Origin: Marivita sp041725935
GTDB taxonomy: Bacteria > Pseudomonadota > Alphaproteobacteria > Rhodobacterales > Rhodobacteraceae
Direction: 5' to 3'
Assembly: GCA_041725935.1 (NCBI GenBank)
Contig: JBGRQD010000003.1
Location: 291,734-355,733 of the forward strand
Length of the DNA: 64,000 bases
A model generated the notes under the pieces. That model had not been told where the DNA came from and did not search any database. It saw nothing but the letters and a program-made list of their open reading frames with translations. A program made the position numbers and the translations under genes. Below, piece after piece: positions 26,525 to 33,722 of the stretch. Within the stretch, counting starts at the first letter, position 1. Each line of letters opens with the position of its first letter.

Positions 26525-28192
26525 ATGCCCAACCGTCGTATCCTGTCCATCTGGTTTCCCCGGCTGGCCGCCGAACGTCATATCCGGCGCGACCCCAATC
26601 TGGGGACCGTGCCCTTTGCCGTGGTGCGCGATGTCGGGCAGGCGCAGGTTCTGGCGTCGCTGTCGCCCTTGGCACAGGCAGCGGGATTGTACGAGGGCCA
26701 GCCGCTGCGCGATGCCCATGCCATGTGCGCCGACCTGCTCACCCGGCTGTCGAACCCCCATGCCGAGGCGGCGTTTTTGGGTGTGCTGCACCGCTGGGCG
26801 GGCAAGTTCTCCCCCTGGGTCGCCCGCGAGGCCCCCGATGCGCTGGTGGTCGATCTGACAGGCTGCGCGCATCTTTTCGGGGGCGAGGCGCAACTGGCGC
26901 TTCAGGTCGAACAGGATTGCACCGATCTGGGCCTCACGGTGCAGCTTGGCATTGCCGACACGCTGGGAGGCGCATGGGCGTTGGCGCGGTTCGGTGGCGG
27001 GCAGGGCGGCGACCATCACCGCAACGGCGATGCGATTGACCAAGAGGCGCGCGCGACCCGGTCCCGCGCAGGCAAGCGGCGGCACTGGGAACGCGGGGGT
27101 GCGGCCCCTCTGGTGGCGCTTGCCCCGGTTCAAAGCCGCGCCCGCATCGCCCCGCCGGGCGAGACATATGCAGCGCTGGCGCCCCTGCCGATTGCCGCGC
27201 TGCGGCTGGAAAGTCACACGATGGCGCAGCTCTCCCGGCTTGGTCTGCGCCGGGTGAAAGACCTTGTCGATCAGCCGCGTGCAGGGCTGGTCCGCCGGTT
27301 CGGGCGCGGGCTGGTGGCGCGGCTGGATCAGGCGCTGGGCGCGCTGCCCGAACCCGTCAGTCCGGCCCCGCCGCCCGATCGCTTTGCCACCCGCATGAGC
27401 CTGCCTGACCCCATCGGTCTGGAAGACGATGTGATGGCAGCCATCGACCGGATGCTGCCCCGGCTCTGCGCGTCGCTGCACAACAAGGGGCGTGGCGCCC
27501 GCACCCTGCGGTTCGAGGCGTATCGTGCCGACGGGACGATGCAGTGGATGAACGTCACCATGGCCAAGCCCTCTGACGATCCCGACCACATCCGCCCGCT
27601 GTTGCGGCTCAAGGTCGAGGATCTGGATGCGGGCTATGGCATCGACATGCTGCGGCTCGAGGCGGTGCTGCACGAACCCATCCACCTGCGCACCGCGTCA
27701 GGTCATCTCGAGGCGGCCGAGGCGGGGCGTGCGCGCATGGCCGGGCCGAAACCCGGATCGCTGGACACGCTGATCGGACGGCTGGGCACCCGGCTTGGCG
27801 TCGAGGCGATCACCCGCGTGCAGCCCGCTGACAGCCACATTCCCGAAAAGACATGGATCACCGTCGCGGCGGCATGGTCCGGTCCGGTGTCGGTCTGGCC
27901 GCAGCGCAACACGTCGCGCCCGTTGCGGATGTGGGCCCCCGAGCCGGTGATGATCCCGGATGTACCGCGCCTGCCTGACGCATTCCGCTGGCGTGGACGC
28001 GATCACAAGGTTCACAGCGCACGCGGACCCGAACGCATCGCGCCGGAATGGTGGCTCGATGATCCCGCATGGCGCAGCGGCCAGCGCGACTACTGGGACG
28101 TGATCACAGCCGAGGGGCATCGCCTGTGGCTGTTCTATGCCCATGGTGCCGCGAAATCCTCGGGCTGGTTCTGCCAAGGCGCGTTTGCGTGA
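26525..28192 (+). CDS. imuB: ImuB-type Y-family polymerase-like protein
   Basis: The 555 residues match ImuB, the catalytically dead Y-family protein that bridges the beta clamp and DnaE2 in damage-induced mutagenesis. The N-terminus RILSIWFPRLAAERH lacks the metal-binding Asp of true Y polymerases. The later VVDLTGCAHLFGG replaces the SxDE catalytic pair, and LPIAALRLESHTMAQLSRLG is the helix-hairpin region. The C-terminal 150 residues are ImuB-specific. A LexA box controls it. Neither imuA nor dnaE2, its usual operon partners, is present beside it: upstream is only 101 bases of non-coding DNA after the I78 gene, and downstream is a DsrE gene with its own promoter. Confidence 0.9.
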   Translation: MPNRRILSIWFPRLAAERHIRRDPNLGTVPFAVVRDVGQAQVLASLSPLAQAAGLYEGQPLRDAHAMCADLLTRLSNPHAEAAFLGVLHRWAGKFSPWVAREAPDALVVDLTGCAHLFGGEAQLALQVEQDCTDLGLTVQLGIADTLGGAWALARFGGGQGGDHHRNGDAIDQEARATRSRAGKRRHWERGGAAPLVALAPVQSRARIAPPGETYAALAPLPIAALRLESHTMAQLSRLGLRRVKDLVDQPRAGLVRRFGRGLVARLDQALGALPEPVSPAPPPDRFATRMSLPDPIGLEDDVMAAIDRMLPRLCASLHNKGRGARTLRFEAYRADGTMQWMNVTMAKPSDDPDHIRPLLRLKVEDLDAGYGIDMLRLEAVLHEPIHLRTASGHLEAAEAGRARMAGPKPGSLDTLIGRLGTRLGVEAITRVQPADSHIPEKTWITVAAAWSGPVSVWPQRNTSRPLRMWAPEPVMIPDVPRLPDAFRWRGRDHKVHSARGPERIAPEWWLDDPAWRSGQRDYWDVITAEGHRLWLFYAHGAAKSSGWFCQGAFA

Positions 28193-28229
28193 GGGCTCAT
28201 CCCGGTGCGCAGTCGTCGATCAAGAAATG

Positions 28230-28249
28230 ATATTCTCAGATATGAATAT
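28230..28249. promoter_or_regulatory. ATTC-N8-GAAT operator (SqrR/BigR type)
   Basis: ATATTC-TCAGATAT-GAATAT is a perfect inverted repeat that contains ATTC-N8-GAAT, the site I recall for the persulfide-sensing ArsR-family repressor SqrR of Rhodobacter capsulatus (BigR in other alphaproteobacteria). It lies 66 bases before the DsrE start. No sqrR-like gene is in the window. Confidence 0.55.
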
Positions 28250-28314
28250 TTATTGCGGATAAGGGGCGAGTTTGACAGGCTGGGACACGCAAACGTCTCA
28301 GGGAGGAAAACGAG

Positions 28315-28770
28315 ATGACACTGAACCCGACGCAGATCATGGCGCGCCTTTTCATGGCCGCCGCCGCGCTGCTTCTTGGAGCGCATCTGGCTTATGCCGA
28401 AACGCCTAACAAGGTTGCCATTCATGTCGATGAAGAAAGCATCCAGACCATGAACATGGCGCTCAACAATGCCCAGAACATCGCCGCGCATTACGAAGCG
28501 CAAGGCGAAGAGGTGATCATCGAAATCGTTACCTACGGACCGGGCCTGCACATGCTGCGCTCAGACACGTCGCCAGTGGCGCAGCGTATCTCGGTCATGG
28601 CACTCGAAATGGACAATATCTCGTTTTCGGCCTGTCTCAATACGGTCGAATCCATGAAACAGAAATCTCAAAAGGATGTTCCGCTTCTCAGCGAAGCTGT
28701 CGTGGTGCCGTCTGGCGCAGTCCGTTTGATGGAACTGCAACAACAGGGGTATTCCTATCTCAGACCGTGA
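28315..28770 (+). CDS. Exported DsrE-family protein
   Basis: A 151-residue protein with a signal peptide (hydrophobic 12-24, cut after AYA at about 27). The DsrE/DsrF-like domain shows KVAIHVDEESIQTMNMALNN, EEVIIEIVTYGPGLHML, SFSACLNTVESM and a C-terminal VVPSGAVRLMELQQQGYSYL. Cys106 is in the position of the family's sulfur-carrying Cys. DsrE proteins carry or relay sulfur; exported versions accompany sulfide and thiosulfate oxidation. The ribosome-binding site GGGAGG sits eight bases before ATG. A sulfide-sensor-type operator upstream supports a sulfur role. Confidence 0.82.
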   Translation: MTLNPTQIMARLFMAAAALLLGAHLAYAETPNKVAIHVDEESIQTMNMALNNAQNIAAHYEAQGEEVIIEIVTYGPGLHMLRSDTSPVAQRISVMALEMDNISFSACLNTVESMKQKSQKDVPLLSEAVVVPSGAVRLMELQQQGYSYLRP

Positions 28771-28849
28771 CGCGGGATCGGTGCGCACAGCAACTCGCGC
28801 GCTCATGGTCCTTATGGCGCAACGGAAGAAATCCCGCGAAAGCCGATCA

Positions 28850-28864
28850 TTAACAAACGCTTAA
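28850..28864. promoter_or_regulatory. CtrA-type site TTAA-N7-TTAA
   Basis: TTAA-CAAACGC-TTAA matches the full consensus of the cell-cycle regulator CtrA. It lies in the 181-base gap between the convergent DsrE and 60-aa genes, where no promoter is expected. The site may be fortuitous. Confidence 0.35.
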
Positions 28865-28866
28865 TT

Positions 28867-28920
28867 GGTCCGAACCGGTCCTTTTGTTTCGCACGCGAAA
28901 CATTGGGTCCGGAACGGACC
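28867..28920. repeat. Hairpin cluster between convergent genes
   Basis: GTTTCGC-AC-GCGAAAC (28886-28901) and GGTCCG-GAA-CGGACC (28906-28920) are two adjacent perfect inverted repeats. A further GGTCCG copy at 28867-28872 can pair alternatively with CGGACC at 28915-28920 and enclose the first hairpin. There is no T run. They may act as bidirectional 3'-end structures for the DsrE and 60-aa transcripts. Confidence 0.45.
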
Positions 28921-28951
28921 TATGCCGCATATCCCTCCGATGCACTTTGCC

Positions 28952-29134
28952 TCAGCTCTCGTTGGCACCGCGCATCCGGCGGATGCTGCGCCGGATCGCC
29001 CGCCAGTATCCTGCTTCCTCTTGGTTGCCGGCAGACATGAAATCCTGCTCTCGCTGGGCCGCTTCATATTCAGCCCGATCACCGCGCACACGATACAGCG
29101 CATGTGCGATCTCGCTTGCTTTCATGGCATCCAT
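28952..29134 (-). CDS. Small conserved-looking protein, 60 aa, unknown function
   Basis: The 60 residues are highly charged and predicted all-helical (MDAMKASEIAHALYRVRG... ending in WRAIRRSIRRMRG), with no signal peptide or membrane segment. I do not recognise a named family. Translation is well supported: AAAGGAGGA lies four bases before the ATG. A promoter TTGATC-N17-TATAAT (29275-29247) drives it through a folded 105-nt leader. The opposite-strand frames over this region lack such signals. The C-terminal Arg-rich helix suggests binding to nucleic acid or another acidic partner; this is a guess. Confidence 0.72.
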   Translation of the reverse strand: MDAMKASEIAHALYRVRGDRAEYEAAQREQDFMSAGNQEEAGYWRAIRRSIRRMRGANES

Positions 29135-29240
29135 GGGGTCCTCCTTTGCTGCCTCAGCGATACGCTGCGCAAAAGACTCTACCCGTCTTGTTGTCAGAGC
29201 CTTTGGGGCGTCTGCCCCGCGCTCCGGTTATCGCTGAGAG
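29135..29240 (-). ncRNA. Structured 5' leader RNA (three-way junction) of the 60-aa gene
   Basis: The leader folds on the minus strand. P1 is CTCAGCGATA/TATCGCTGAG (29238-29229 with 29162-29153, ten pairs), and a GCGC/GCGC inner helix can form inside it (29222-29219 with 29170-29167). P2 is GGGGC-AGAC-GCCCC (29218-29205). P3 is AAAGGCTCT/AGAGTCTTT (29204-29196 with 29180-29172), nine pairs including one G-U that pairs only in minus-strand RNA. P3 has a 15-nt loop. P1 closes six bases before the Shine-Dalgarno sequence, and the predicted transcript start falls at its 5' edge. It fits no riboswitch class that I recognise. Confidence 0.6.
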
Positions 29241-29246
29241 AATAGG

Positions 29247-29275
29247 ATTATACACCATTCGCAGGCTTCGATCAA
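29247..29275 (-). promoter_or_regulatory. Sigma-70-type promoter of the 60-aa gene
   Basis: On the minus strand TTGATC (29275-29270) is followed after 17 bases by a perfect TATAAT (29252-29247). The predicted start is near 29240, immediately before the first base-paired segment of the leader RNA. Confidence 0.72.
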
Positions 29276-29399
29276 ATCTGCGCCTTCGACGCTTTCGAAG
29301 CGAAACACATTCCGTCACGAGCGGATGAATTTGCAACGGCGGTCAGGGATACCTCTCAAAACGCTTGATTTACCCGACACCCTGACCACATCATAAAGC

Positions 29400-29741
29400 A
29401 TGAACAGTATCACACCGTTCCCACCCCACCCGTCCACGCCCGAGCAGGTGGCCTTTCACCGAACCGAGCTGAACGTGATATTGTCGATCTACGGGCGCAT
29501 GGTGGCCGCAGGCGAATGGCGGGATTACGGCATCTCGACACTGCGGGACGTGGCAGTGTTCTCGGTCTTTCGACGGACGGCGGAAAACCCGCTCTACCGT
29601 ATTGAAAAGCGCCCCAAGATGCGCAACCGGCAGGGACAGTACGCGGTTATTGGGTTCGACGGTCAGGTGCTCAAACGGGGCCACGACCTGCGCACGGTGC
29701 TCCGGGTGCTTGAGCGCAAATTGATCCGGGCCGTCGAATAA
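29400..29741 (+). CDS. DUF2794-domain protein
   Basis: The 113 residues match DUF2794, a small alphaproteobacterial family of unknown function. Family parts are VAFHRTELNVILSIYGRMVAAGEWRDY (read in pieces), VAVFSVFRRTAENPLYRIEK and the C-terminal TVLRVLERKLI. No signal peptide. It lies 41 bases before zapE on the same strand and may share its transcript. Confidence 0.88.
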   Translation: MNSITPFPPHPSTPEQVAFHRTELNVILSIYGRMVAAGEWRDYGISTLRDVAVFSVFRRTAENPLYRIEKRPKMRNRQGQYAVIGFDGQVLKRGHDLRTVLRVLERKLIRAVE

Positions 29742-29782
29742 CACCTCTCCACAATCTCTCGAAGACGCGTTAATCGGCGATC

Positions 29783-30841
29783 ATGACGACATTGCCCGAA
29801 ATATACGCCGCGCGTGTTGCGGACGGGTCTCTGACCCCTGACCCCGCGCAAGAGGCGGTGCTTCCGGAATTCGAGCGTATCCGCGCGGCGCTGGCTGCGC
29901 CGGTGCGGAAGGGCCTGTTTCGCAAGGCACCCGAACCGCCCAAGGGGCTTTACCTCTGGGGCGGGGTCGGGCGTGGCAAGTCGATGCTGATGGACCTTTT
30001 CGTCGAAAGTCTGAACGCTCCTGTGCGACGCGTGCATTTCCATGCCTTCATGCAGGAAATCCACGCGGCCATTCATCAGGCCCGCAAGGACGGGGTCGAG
30101 GATGCAATCAAGCCGGTGGCGAAATCCGTGTCGGACTCTGTTCGGCTGTTGGCGTTCGACGAAATGCAGATCACCGATATCACCGACGCGATGATCGTCG
30201 GACGCCTGTTCGAAAAGCTGTTCGCTGCGGGTGTTGTGGTTGTCACCACGTCGAACCGCGTGCCGGACGATCTCTACAAGGACGGGCTGAACCGACAGAT
30301 TTTTCTGCCCTTCATCGACATGATCAAGACCAGGATGGTGGTGCATGAACTGGCCTCTCCGACCGACTACCGGCAGGACCGTCTGGCCGGGGAGCAGGTG
30401 TATTTCGCACCGAACGATTCAACCGCCAAAGCGGCAATCGACCGGATCTGGACCGAACTGACCGGCGGCGAACAGCACAGCCTGACGCTGCATGTGCAGG
30501 GCCGCCAGATCGAACTGCCCCGGTTCCACAACGGGGTTGCGCGGGCGAAGTTCTACGATCTGTGTGGACGCATGCTGGGTCCGGCGGATTACCTTGCGCT
30601 GGCGGATGCGGTGCGTGTGTTGATCCTCGAGGACATCCCGCGCCTGAGCCGCAGCAATTTCAACGAGGCCAAGCGTTTCGTGACCCTGATCGACGCGCTT
30701 TACGAGGCGAAGGTGCGGCTGATCGTGTCTGCCGCCGCAGAGCCAGAGATGCTTTATGTCGAGGGCACCGGGACATTTGAATTCGAACGCACGGCAAGCC
30801 GGTTGCGCGAGATGCAGGCTGAAGGCTGGGGCGAAGTCTGA
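29783..30841 (+). CDS. zapE: Cell division protein ZapE (AFG1-like ATPase)
   Basis: A 352-residue AFG1/ZapE AAA+ ATPase. Walker A is GGVGRGKSML near residue 60, Walker B LLAFDEMQITDI near 130, sensor region VTTSNRVPDDLYKDGLNR with the Arg finger, and the C-terminal DIPRLSRSNFNEAKRFVTLID. ZapE interacts with FtsZ at the late divisome, and the mitochondrial AFG1 handles misfolded respiratory subunits. A hairpin follows the stop, but with its U run on the opposite strand. Confidence 0.93.
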   Translation: MTTLPEIYAARVADGSLTPDPAQEAVLPEFERIRAALAAPVRKGLFRKAPEPPKGLYLWGGVGRGKSMLMDLFVESLNAPVRRVHFHAFMQEIHAAIHQARKDGVEDAIKPVAKSVSDSVRLLAFDEMQITDITDAMIVGRLFEKLFAAGVVVVTTSNRVPDDLYKDGLNRQIFLPFIDMIKTRMVVHELASPTDYRQDRLAGEQVYFAPNDSTAKAAIDRIWTELTGGEQHSLTLHVQGRQIELPRFHNGVARAKFYDLCGRMLGPADYLALADAVRVLILEDIPRLSRSNFNEAKRFVTLIDALYEAKVRLIVSAAAEPEMLYVEGTGTFEFERTASRLREMQAEGWGEV

Positions 30842-30844
30842 CCG

Positions 30845-30869
30845 AAAAAAAGAGGTCCCGAAGGACCTC
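30845..30869 (-). terminator. Intrinsic terminator facing leftwards
   Basis: GAGGTCC (30852-30858), loop CGAA and GGACCTC (30863-30869), with seven A on the plus strand at 30845-30851, give a stem followed by U7 on minus-strand RNA. It is 229 bases beyond the stop of the LysM gene, leaving an unusually long 3' UTR or an unrecognised small RNA between. Confidence 0.8.
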
Positions 30870-31097
30870 CAAGGCTGCTCGATAATTCTCGCCTGTGTTC
30901 AGGTCCTTGCTATACCTTACGTCGATGGAGGCGCGAGGGAGCGCCAGAGGGGTCTTGGAAGTCTGGGTCGTTCTGGACGGTGTCGCACAACGCGCGACGT
31001 CTGCCTTTGTTGTGCCACAGTGATTCGCACCGGTCAACATTTAGGTGCCGAGCGGCAATAATTTTCCAACTGTTGCGGAATTGACCAGATGTTGTGT
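30870..31097 (-). other. Long non-coding 3' region, possible small RNA
   Basis: There is no plausible coding frame in these 228 bases. On the minus strand there are small hairpins (GTCGC/GCGAC at 30997-30981 and GGCGC/GCGCC at 30944-30929), followed by the terminator at 30845-30869. A TTGACC at 31037-31032 could be a -35 element, but there is no good -10. It resembles neither SRP RNA (no GGAA tetraloop region), nor tmRNA, nor RNase P. It is either a long 3' UTR of the LysM operon or a small RNA. Confidence 0.3.
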
Positions 31098-31757
31098 CTA
31101 AGGAGTGGGCAGCGTCAGCACCATTCCCGGCTTGAGGCTGTCCGGGCTGGACATGATGTTCGCGTTCCGACGGAAAATTTCGGACGACATGGAGGTGTCC
31201 CCGTAGAGCGCGATCGAAATGCTGAGCAACGTGTCTCCGGGACGCACGAAATACGAACTTGTCGAAGGTGTGCGCAGCGTGCCTGTGCTGACCGGTTCGA
31301 TCCGGGTGACAGGGCGGGTTGCCGTCGGTGCCGGTGCCGGGGTGCCGTTGGCGATGCTGCGCTGCACGACGCTGTGCAGCAGGCTGCCCGGTTGACCGGG
31401 GGCCGGTGTTTCGCCGGTGGTGACGGATTTCAGGTTCGAGATTGCGCTGAACGTCATGTCGCGCATGTTGGTCGGCTGGCCGCTGGTTTGGCCCGCGCTC
31501 TGAACGGGTGTGGCGATCTGAGGCTGTGCAACGGGTGCAGGCGCTTGGACGATGGGCGTGACCGGCGGAGTGATCACGGCCGGCTGTGCCAGCGGATCGG
31601 CCCGAGTGACAGTCGTGGGCGCGTCGGGTTCAAAGCTGCTTTGCGCGTTGCGCGGGGAGCCTGGCTGGAACACGATCAGAACGATGGTCAGCGCAATGAA
31701 GGCGGTGCCCATCAGGGCCATCCGGATCAGCCCGGCATGTCTGGAGGTCTGCGTCAT
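31098..31757 (-). CDS. Membrane-anchored LysM-domain protein
   Basis: The 219 residues have an N-terminal signal-anchor (about 13-31), then a long Pro/Ala/Thr-rich linker (about 40-155). A single C-terminal LysM domain (SYFVRPGDTLLSISIALYGD, then FRRNANIMSSPDSLKPGMVLTLP) binds peptidoglycan. It resembles the small Tol/LysM adaptor proteins that span the periplasm; no enzymatic domain is present. ATG at 31757 overlaps the rhodanese stop (ATGA), so the two are co-translated. Confidence 0.85.
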   Translation of the reverse strand: MTQTSRHAGLIRMALMGTAFIALTIVLIVFQPGSPRNAQSSFEPDAPTTVTRADPLAQPAVITPPVTPIVQAPAPVAQPQIATPVQSAGQTSGQPTNMRDMTFSAISNLKSVTTGETPAPGQPGSLLHSVVQRSIANGTPAPAPTATRPVTRIEPVSTGTLRTPSTSSYFVRPGDTLLSISIALYGDTSMSSEIFRRNANIMSSPDSLKPGMVLTLPTP

Positions 31758-32338
31758 TGTCCCACCGATATGTTCAGGCCAAGCGCGCTCCATGTCGATG
31801 CGCCACCCCGGTAATACTTGATCTTGGCTGCCGGATATCCTGCACCCAGAAGGTGCTGGATCGCGTCGCGCGCCGTGCTGTCATCGGGGCCATTGGCAAA
31901 GATCGCAAGCGTGAACGCCCCGGCAAATCCGGGTGCCGTTTCAGGGTTGCTCACACCGAGGGCAGACAGCAGGTCCGACCGGTAAGGATTGTCCGGAAGA
32001 AAGGTGGCGACAGGCACATTGACCGCGCCCGGCACCGACCCTGACGAGAACGCCCCGGGCATCCGCACGTCGATCAGAAGTCCGGAGCCAGTGCTGACGG
32101 CGTTCTGGAGGAAACCAATGACTTCGAGTTCGCCCAGCGTTTCGACGCCAGCGGCTGCGGTCATGGGTTGGATGCAGGAGGAGGGGCAGGACGGACCGAT
32201 GCGAGAGATCGTCATTTCCGTGCCGTTCATGGTAAATGAGAACGCGCTTGCGCTTTCCGTGATCGCTGCAGATTGCGCAATCAACGGGCTGCCTGCAGCA
32301 ATGCATGCTGCACTGACGGCGCACCGTAATGATACCAT
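31754..32338 (-). CDS. Exported rhodanese-like domain protein lacking the catalytic Cys
   Basis: A 194-residue exported protein with a signal peptide (hydrophobic 4-19, cut after IAQ). A short Cys-containing segment (GPSCPSSCIQPM) precedes a rhodanese fold: LLIDVRMPGAFSSGSVPGA, then LAIFANGPDDSTARDA and KYYRGGASTWSALGL. The active-site loop, which should start with Cys, has Asn-Gly-Pro instead, so sulfurtransferase activity is unlikely. ATG at 32338 is chosen because it begins the signal peptide. A promoter lies 50-79 bases upstream. Confidence 0.82.
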   Translation of the reverse strand: MVSLRCAVSAACIAAGSPLIAQSAAITESASAFSFTMNGTEMTISRIGPSCPSSCIQPMTAAAGVETLGELEVIGFLQNAVSTGSGLLIDVRMPGAFSSGSVPGAVNVPVATFLPDNPYRSDLLSALGVSNPETAPGFAGAFTLAIFANGPDDSTARDAIQHLLGAGYPAAKIKYYRGGASTWSALGLNISVGQ

Positions 32339-32387
32339 TAAGCCACCTATTTGCCCCTTCAACGTGGGCACTGCTCTTTTTTAACGA

Positions 32388-32417
32388 TATATAGGCGATT
32401 TACGGCAATTTGGTCAA
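32388..32417 (-). promoter_or_regulatory. Promoter of the rhodanese-LysM operon
   Basis: On the minus strand TTGACC (32417-32412) and TATATA (32393-32388) are separated by 18 bases. The element starts 28 bases after the folC stop, so the rhodanese-LysM pair has its own promoter. A T-rich run follows the -10 element. Confidence 0.6.
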
Positions 32418-32444
32418 TATAAAGTGACCTGATTGAAATTTGGG

Positions 32445-33722
32445 TCAACCGATCCGGCGCAGCACATGCCCGGCAAGGTAGAGCGATCCGCAAATCAGCA
32501 CGCGTGCATGGGGTTCATCTGACGCAATCTTCGTCAGCGCGGATTCCACATTATCGGCCTGGTCCGCCTTCAAACCAACATCGCGCGCGGCCTTTTCGGT
32601 GTCTTCGGCGCTCAGGGTGTTGGCCTCTCCGGGGATGGAGATTGCGGTCAGGTGATCGGCGACACCACCCAGAGGCCGCAGGTAGCCGCGCACGTCCTTG
32701 GTGTTGAGCATGCCGCAGATCAGGTAGGTCGGACGCTTGGGCAGGCTCCGCAGGTGTGTGGCCAAAGCCTCACCTGCCGATGGGTTGTGGCCGCCATCGA
32801 GCCAAAGGTCGGTGTGAGGTGCCAGATCGTTCAGGGACGTGCCCTTGAGGTGCTGCATCCGGGCGGGCCACTGCGCCCTTTGCACCGCGCCGTCAAACGC
32901 GGCTTCGGGCATGTTCAGGTAACGCAGGGCCGCAAGCGCCGCACCTGCGTTCTGGATCTGGTGCTGCCCCGGCAGGTTGGGCAGGTCGAGATCCAGCAGC
33001 CCGGTTTCGTCCTGATAGACAAGCCGACCGCGTTCTTCGCCGACATGCCAGTGCTGACCGTAGGCCAGCAAGGGCGCGCCAAGGCGGGTGGCCCGTGCCT
33101 CGATCACCTCCATCGCGTCGTCGTGCTGTGGGCCGACGATGCAGGGCACGCCACGCTTGATGATCCCGGCCTTTTCGCCCGCGATCTTGGCAAGCGTGTC
33201 GCCAAGGAAGCTCTCGTGATCCATCGAGACAGGGGTGATGATGGTCAGTGCGGGTGTGTCGATCACATTGGTCGCGTCAAGCCGACCGCCCAGCCCGACC
33301 TCCAGCAGCGTGTAATCGGCGGGCGTGCGGGCAAAAGCCAGCAGGGCGGCGCAGGTTGTGATCTCGAAATAGGTGATCGTCGCGCCATCATTGGCGCGGT
33401 AGCAATCGTCCAGAATTTCGGTCAGGTGCGCTTCGGTGATCAGGTCATCGGCGAGGCGGATGCGTTCGTGAAACCGCGCAAGATGCGGCGAGGTATAGGC
33501 GTGAACGCGGTTGCCCACGGCCTCCAGCCCGGCGCGGATCATTGCCTGTGTCGATCCCTTGCCATTGGTGCCCGCGATATGGATCACCGGCGGCAAGGCG
33601 CGTTCTGGATGATCGAGCGCTGCGAGTAGATGCCAGACACGGTCCAGGGTGAGGTCGATCACCTTGGGATGCAGGGACATCATCCGGTCAAGGATGGCGT
33701 CCGACCCGGTTTGTGTGCTCAT
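32445..33722 (-). CDS. folC: Bifunctional folylpolyglutamate synthase / dihydrofolate synthase
   Basis: The 425 residues form a Mur-ligase-type enzyme that adds glutamate to dihydropteroate and to tetrahydrofolates. The P-loop is AGTNGKGST near residue 50; the Omega loop and substrate region TSPHLARFHERIRL and the metal-binding ITPVSMDHESFLGDTLAKIAGEK are present. The C-terminal ligase domain starts LWLDGGHNPSAG. It overlaps accD by four bases; accD-folC is a common alphaproteobacterial pair. Confidence 0.95.
   Translation of the reverse strand: MSTQTGSDAILDRMMSLHPKVIDLTLDRVWHLLAALDHPERALPPVIHIAGTNGKGSTQAMIRAGLEAVGNRVHAYTSPHLARFHERIRLADDLITEAHLTEILDDCYRANDGATITYFEITTCAALLAFARTPADYTLLEVGLGGRLDATNVIDTPALTIITPVSMDHESFLGDTLAKIAGEKAGIIKRGVPCIVGPQHDDAMEVIEARATRLGAPLLAYGQHWHVGEERGRLVYQDETGLLDLDLPNLPGQHQIQNAGAALAALRYLNMPEAAFDGAVQRAQWPARMQHLKGTSLNDLAPHTDLWLDGGHNPSAGEALATHLRSLPKRPTYLICGMLNTKDVRGYLRPLGGVADHLTAISIPGEANTLSAEDTEKAARDVGLKADQADNVESALTKIASDEPHARVLICGSLYLAGHVLRRIG

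Noticed and set aside
29154..29336. Minus-strand frame of 60 codons upstream of the small protein
   Set aside because: It starts before the predicted promoter, lacks a ribosome-binding site, and its 3' half coincides with the folded leader RNA.
30842..31097. Possible SRP RNA, 6S RNA or tmRNA piece
   Set aside because: A GAGCAGCC segment recalls SRP RNA, but the GGAA tetraloop and flanking helix are missing; no tmRNA tag or 6S central-bubble pattern could be drawn.
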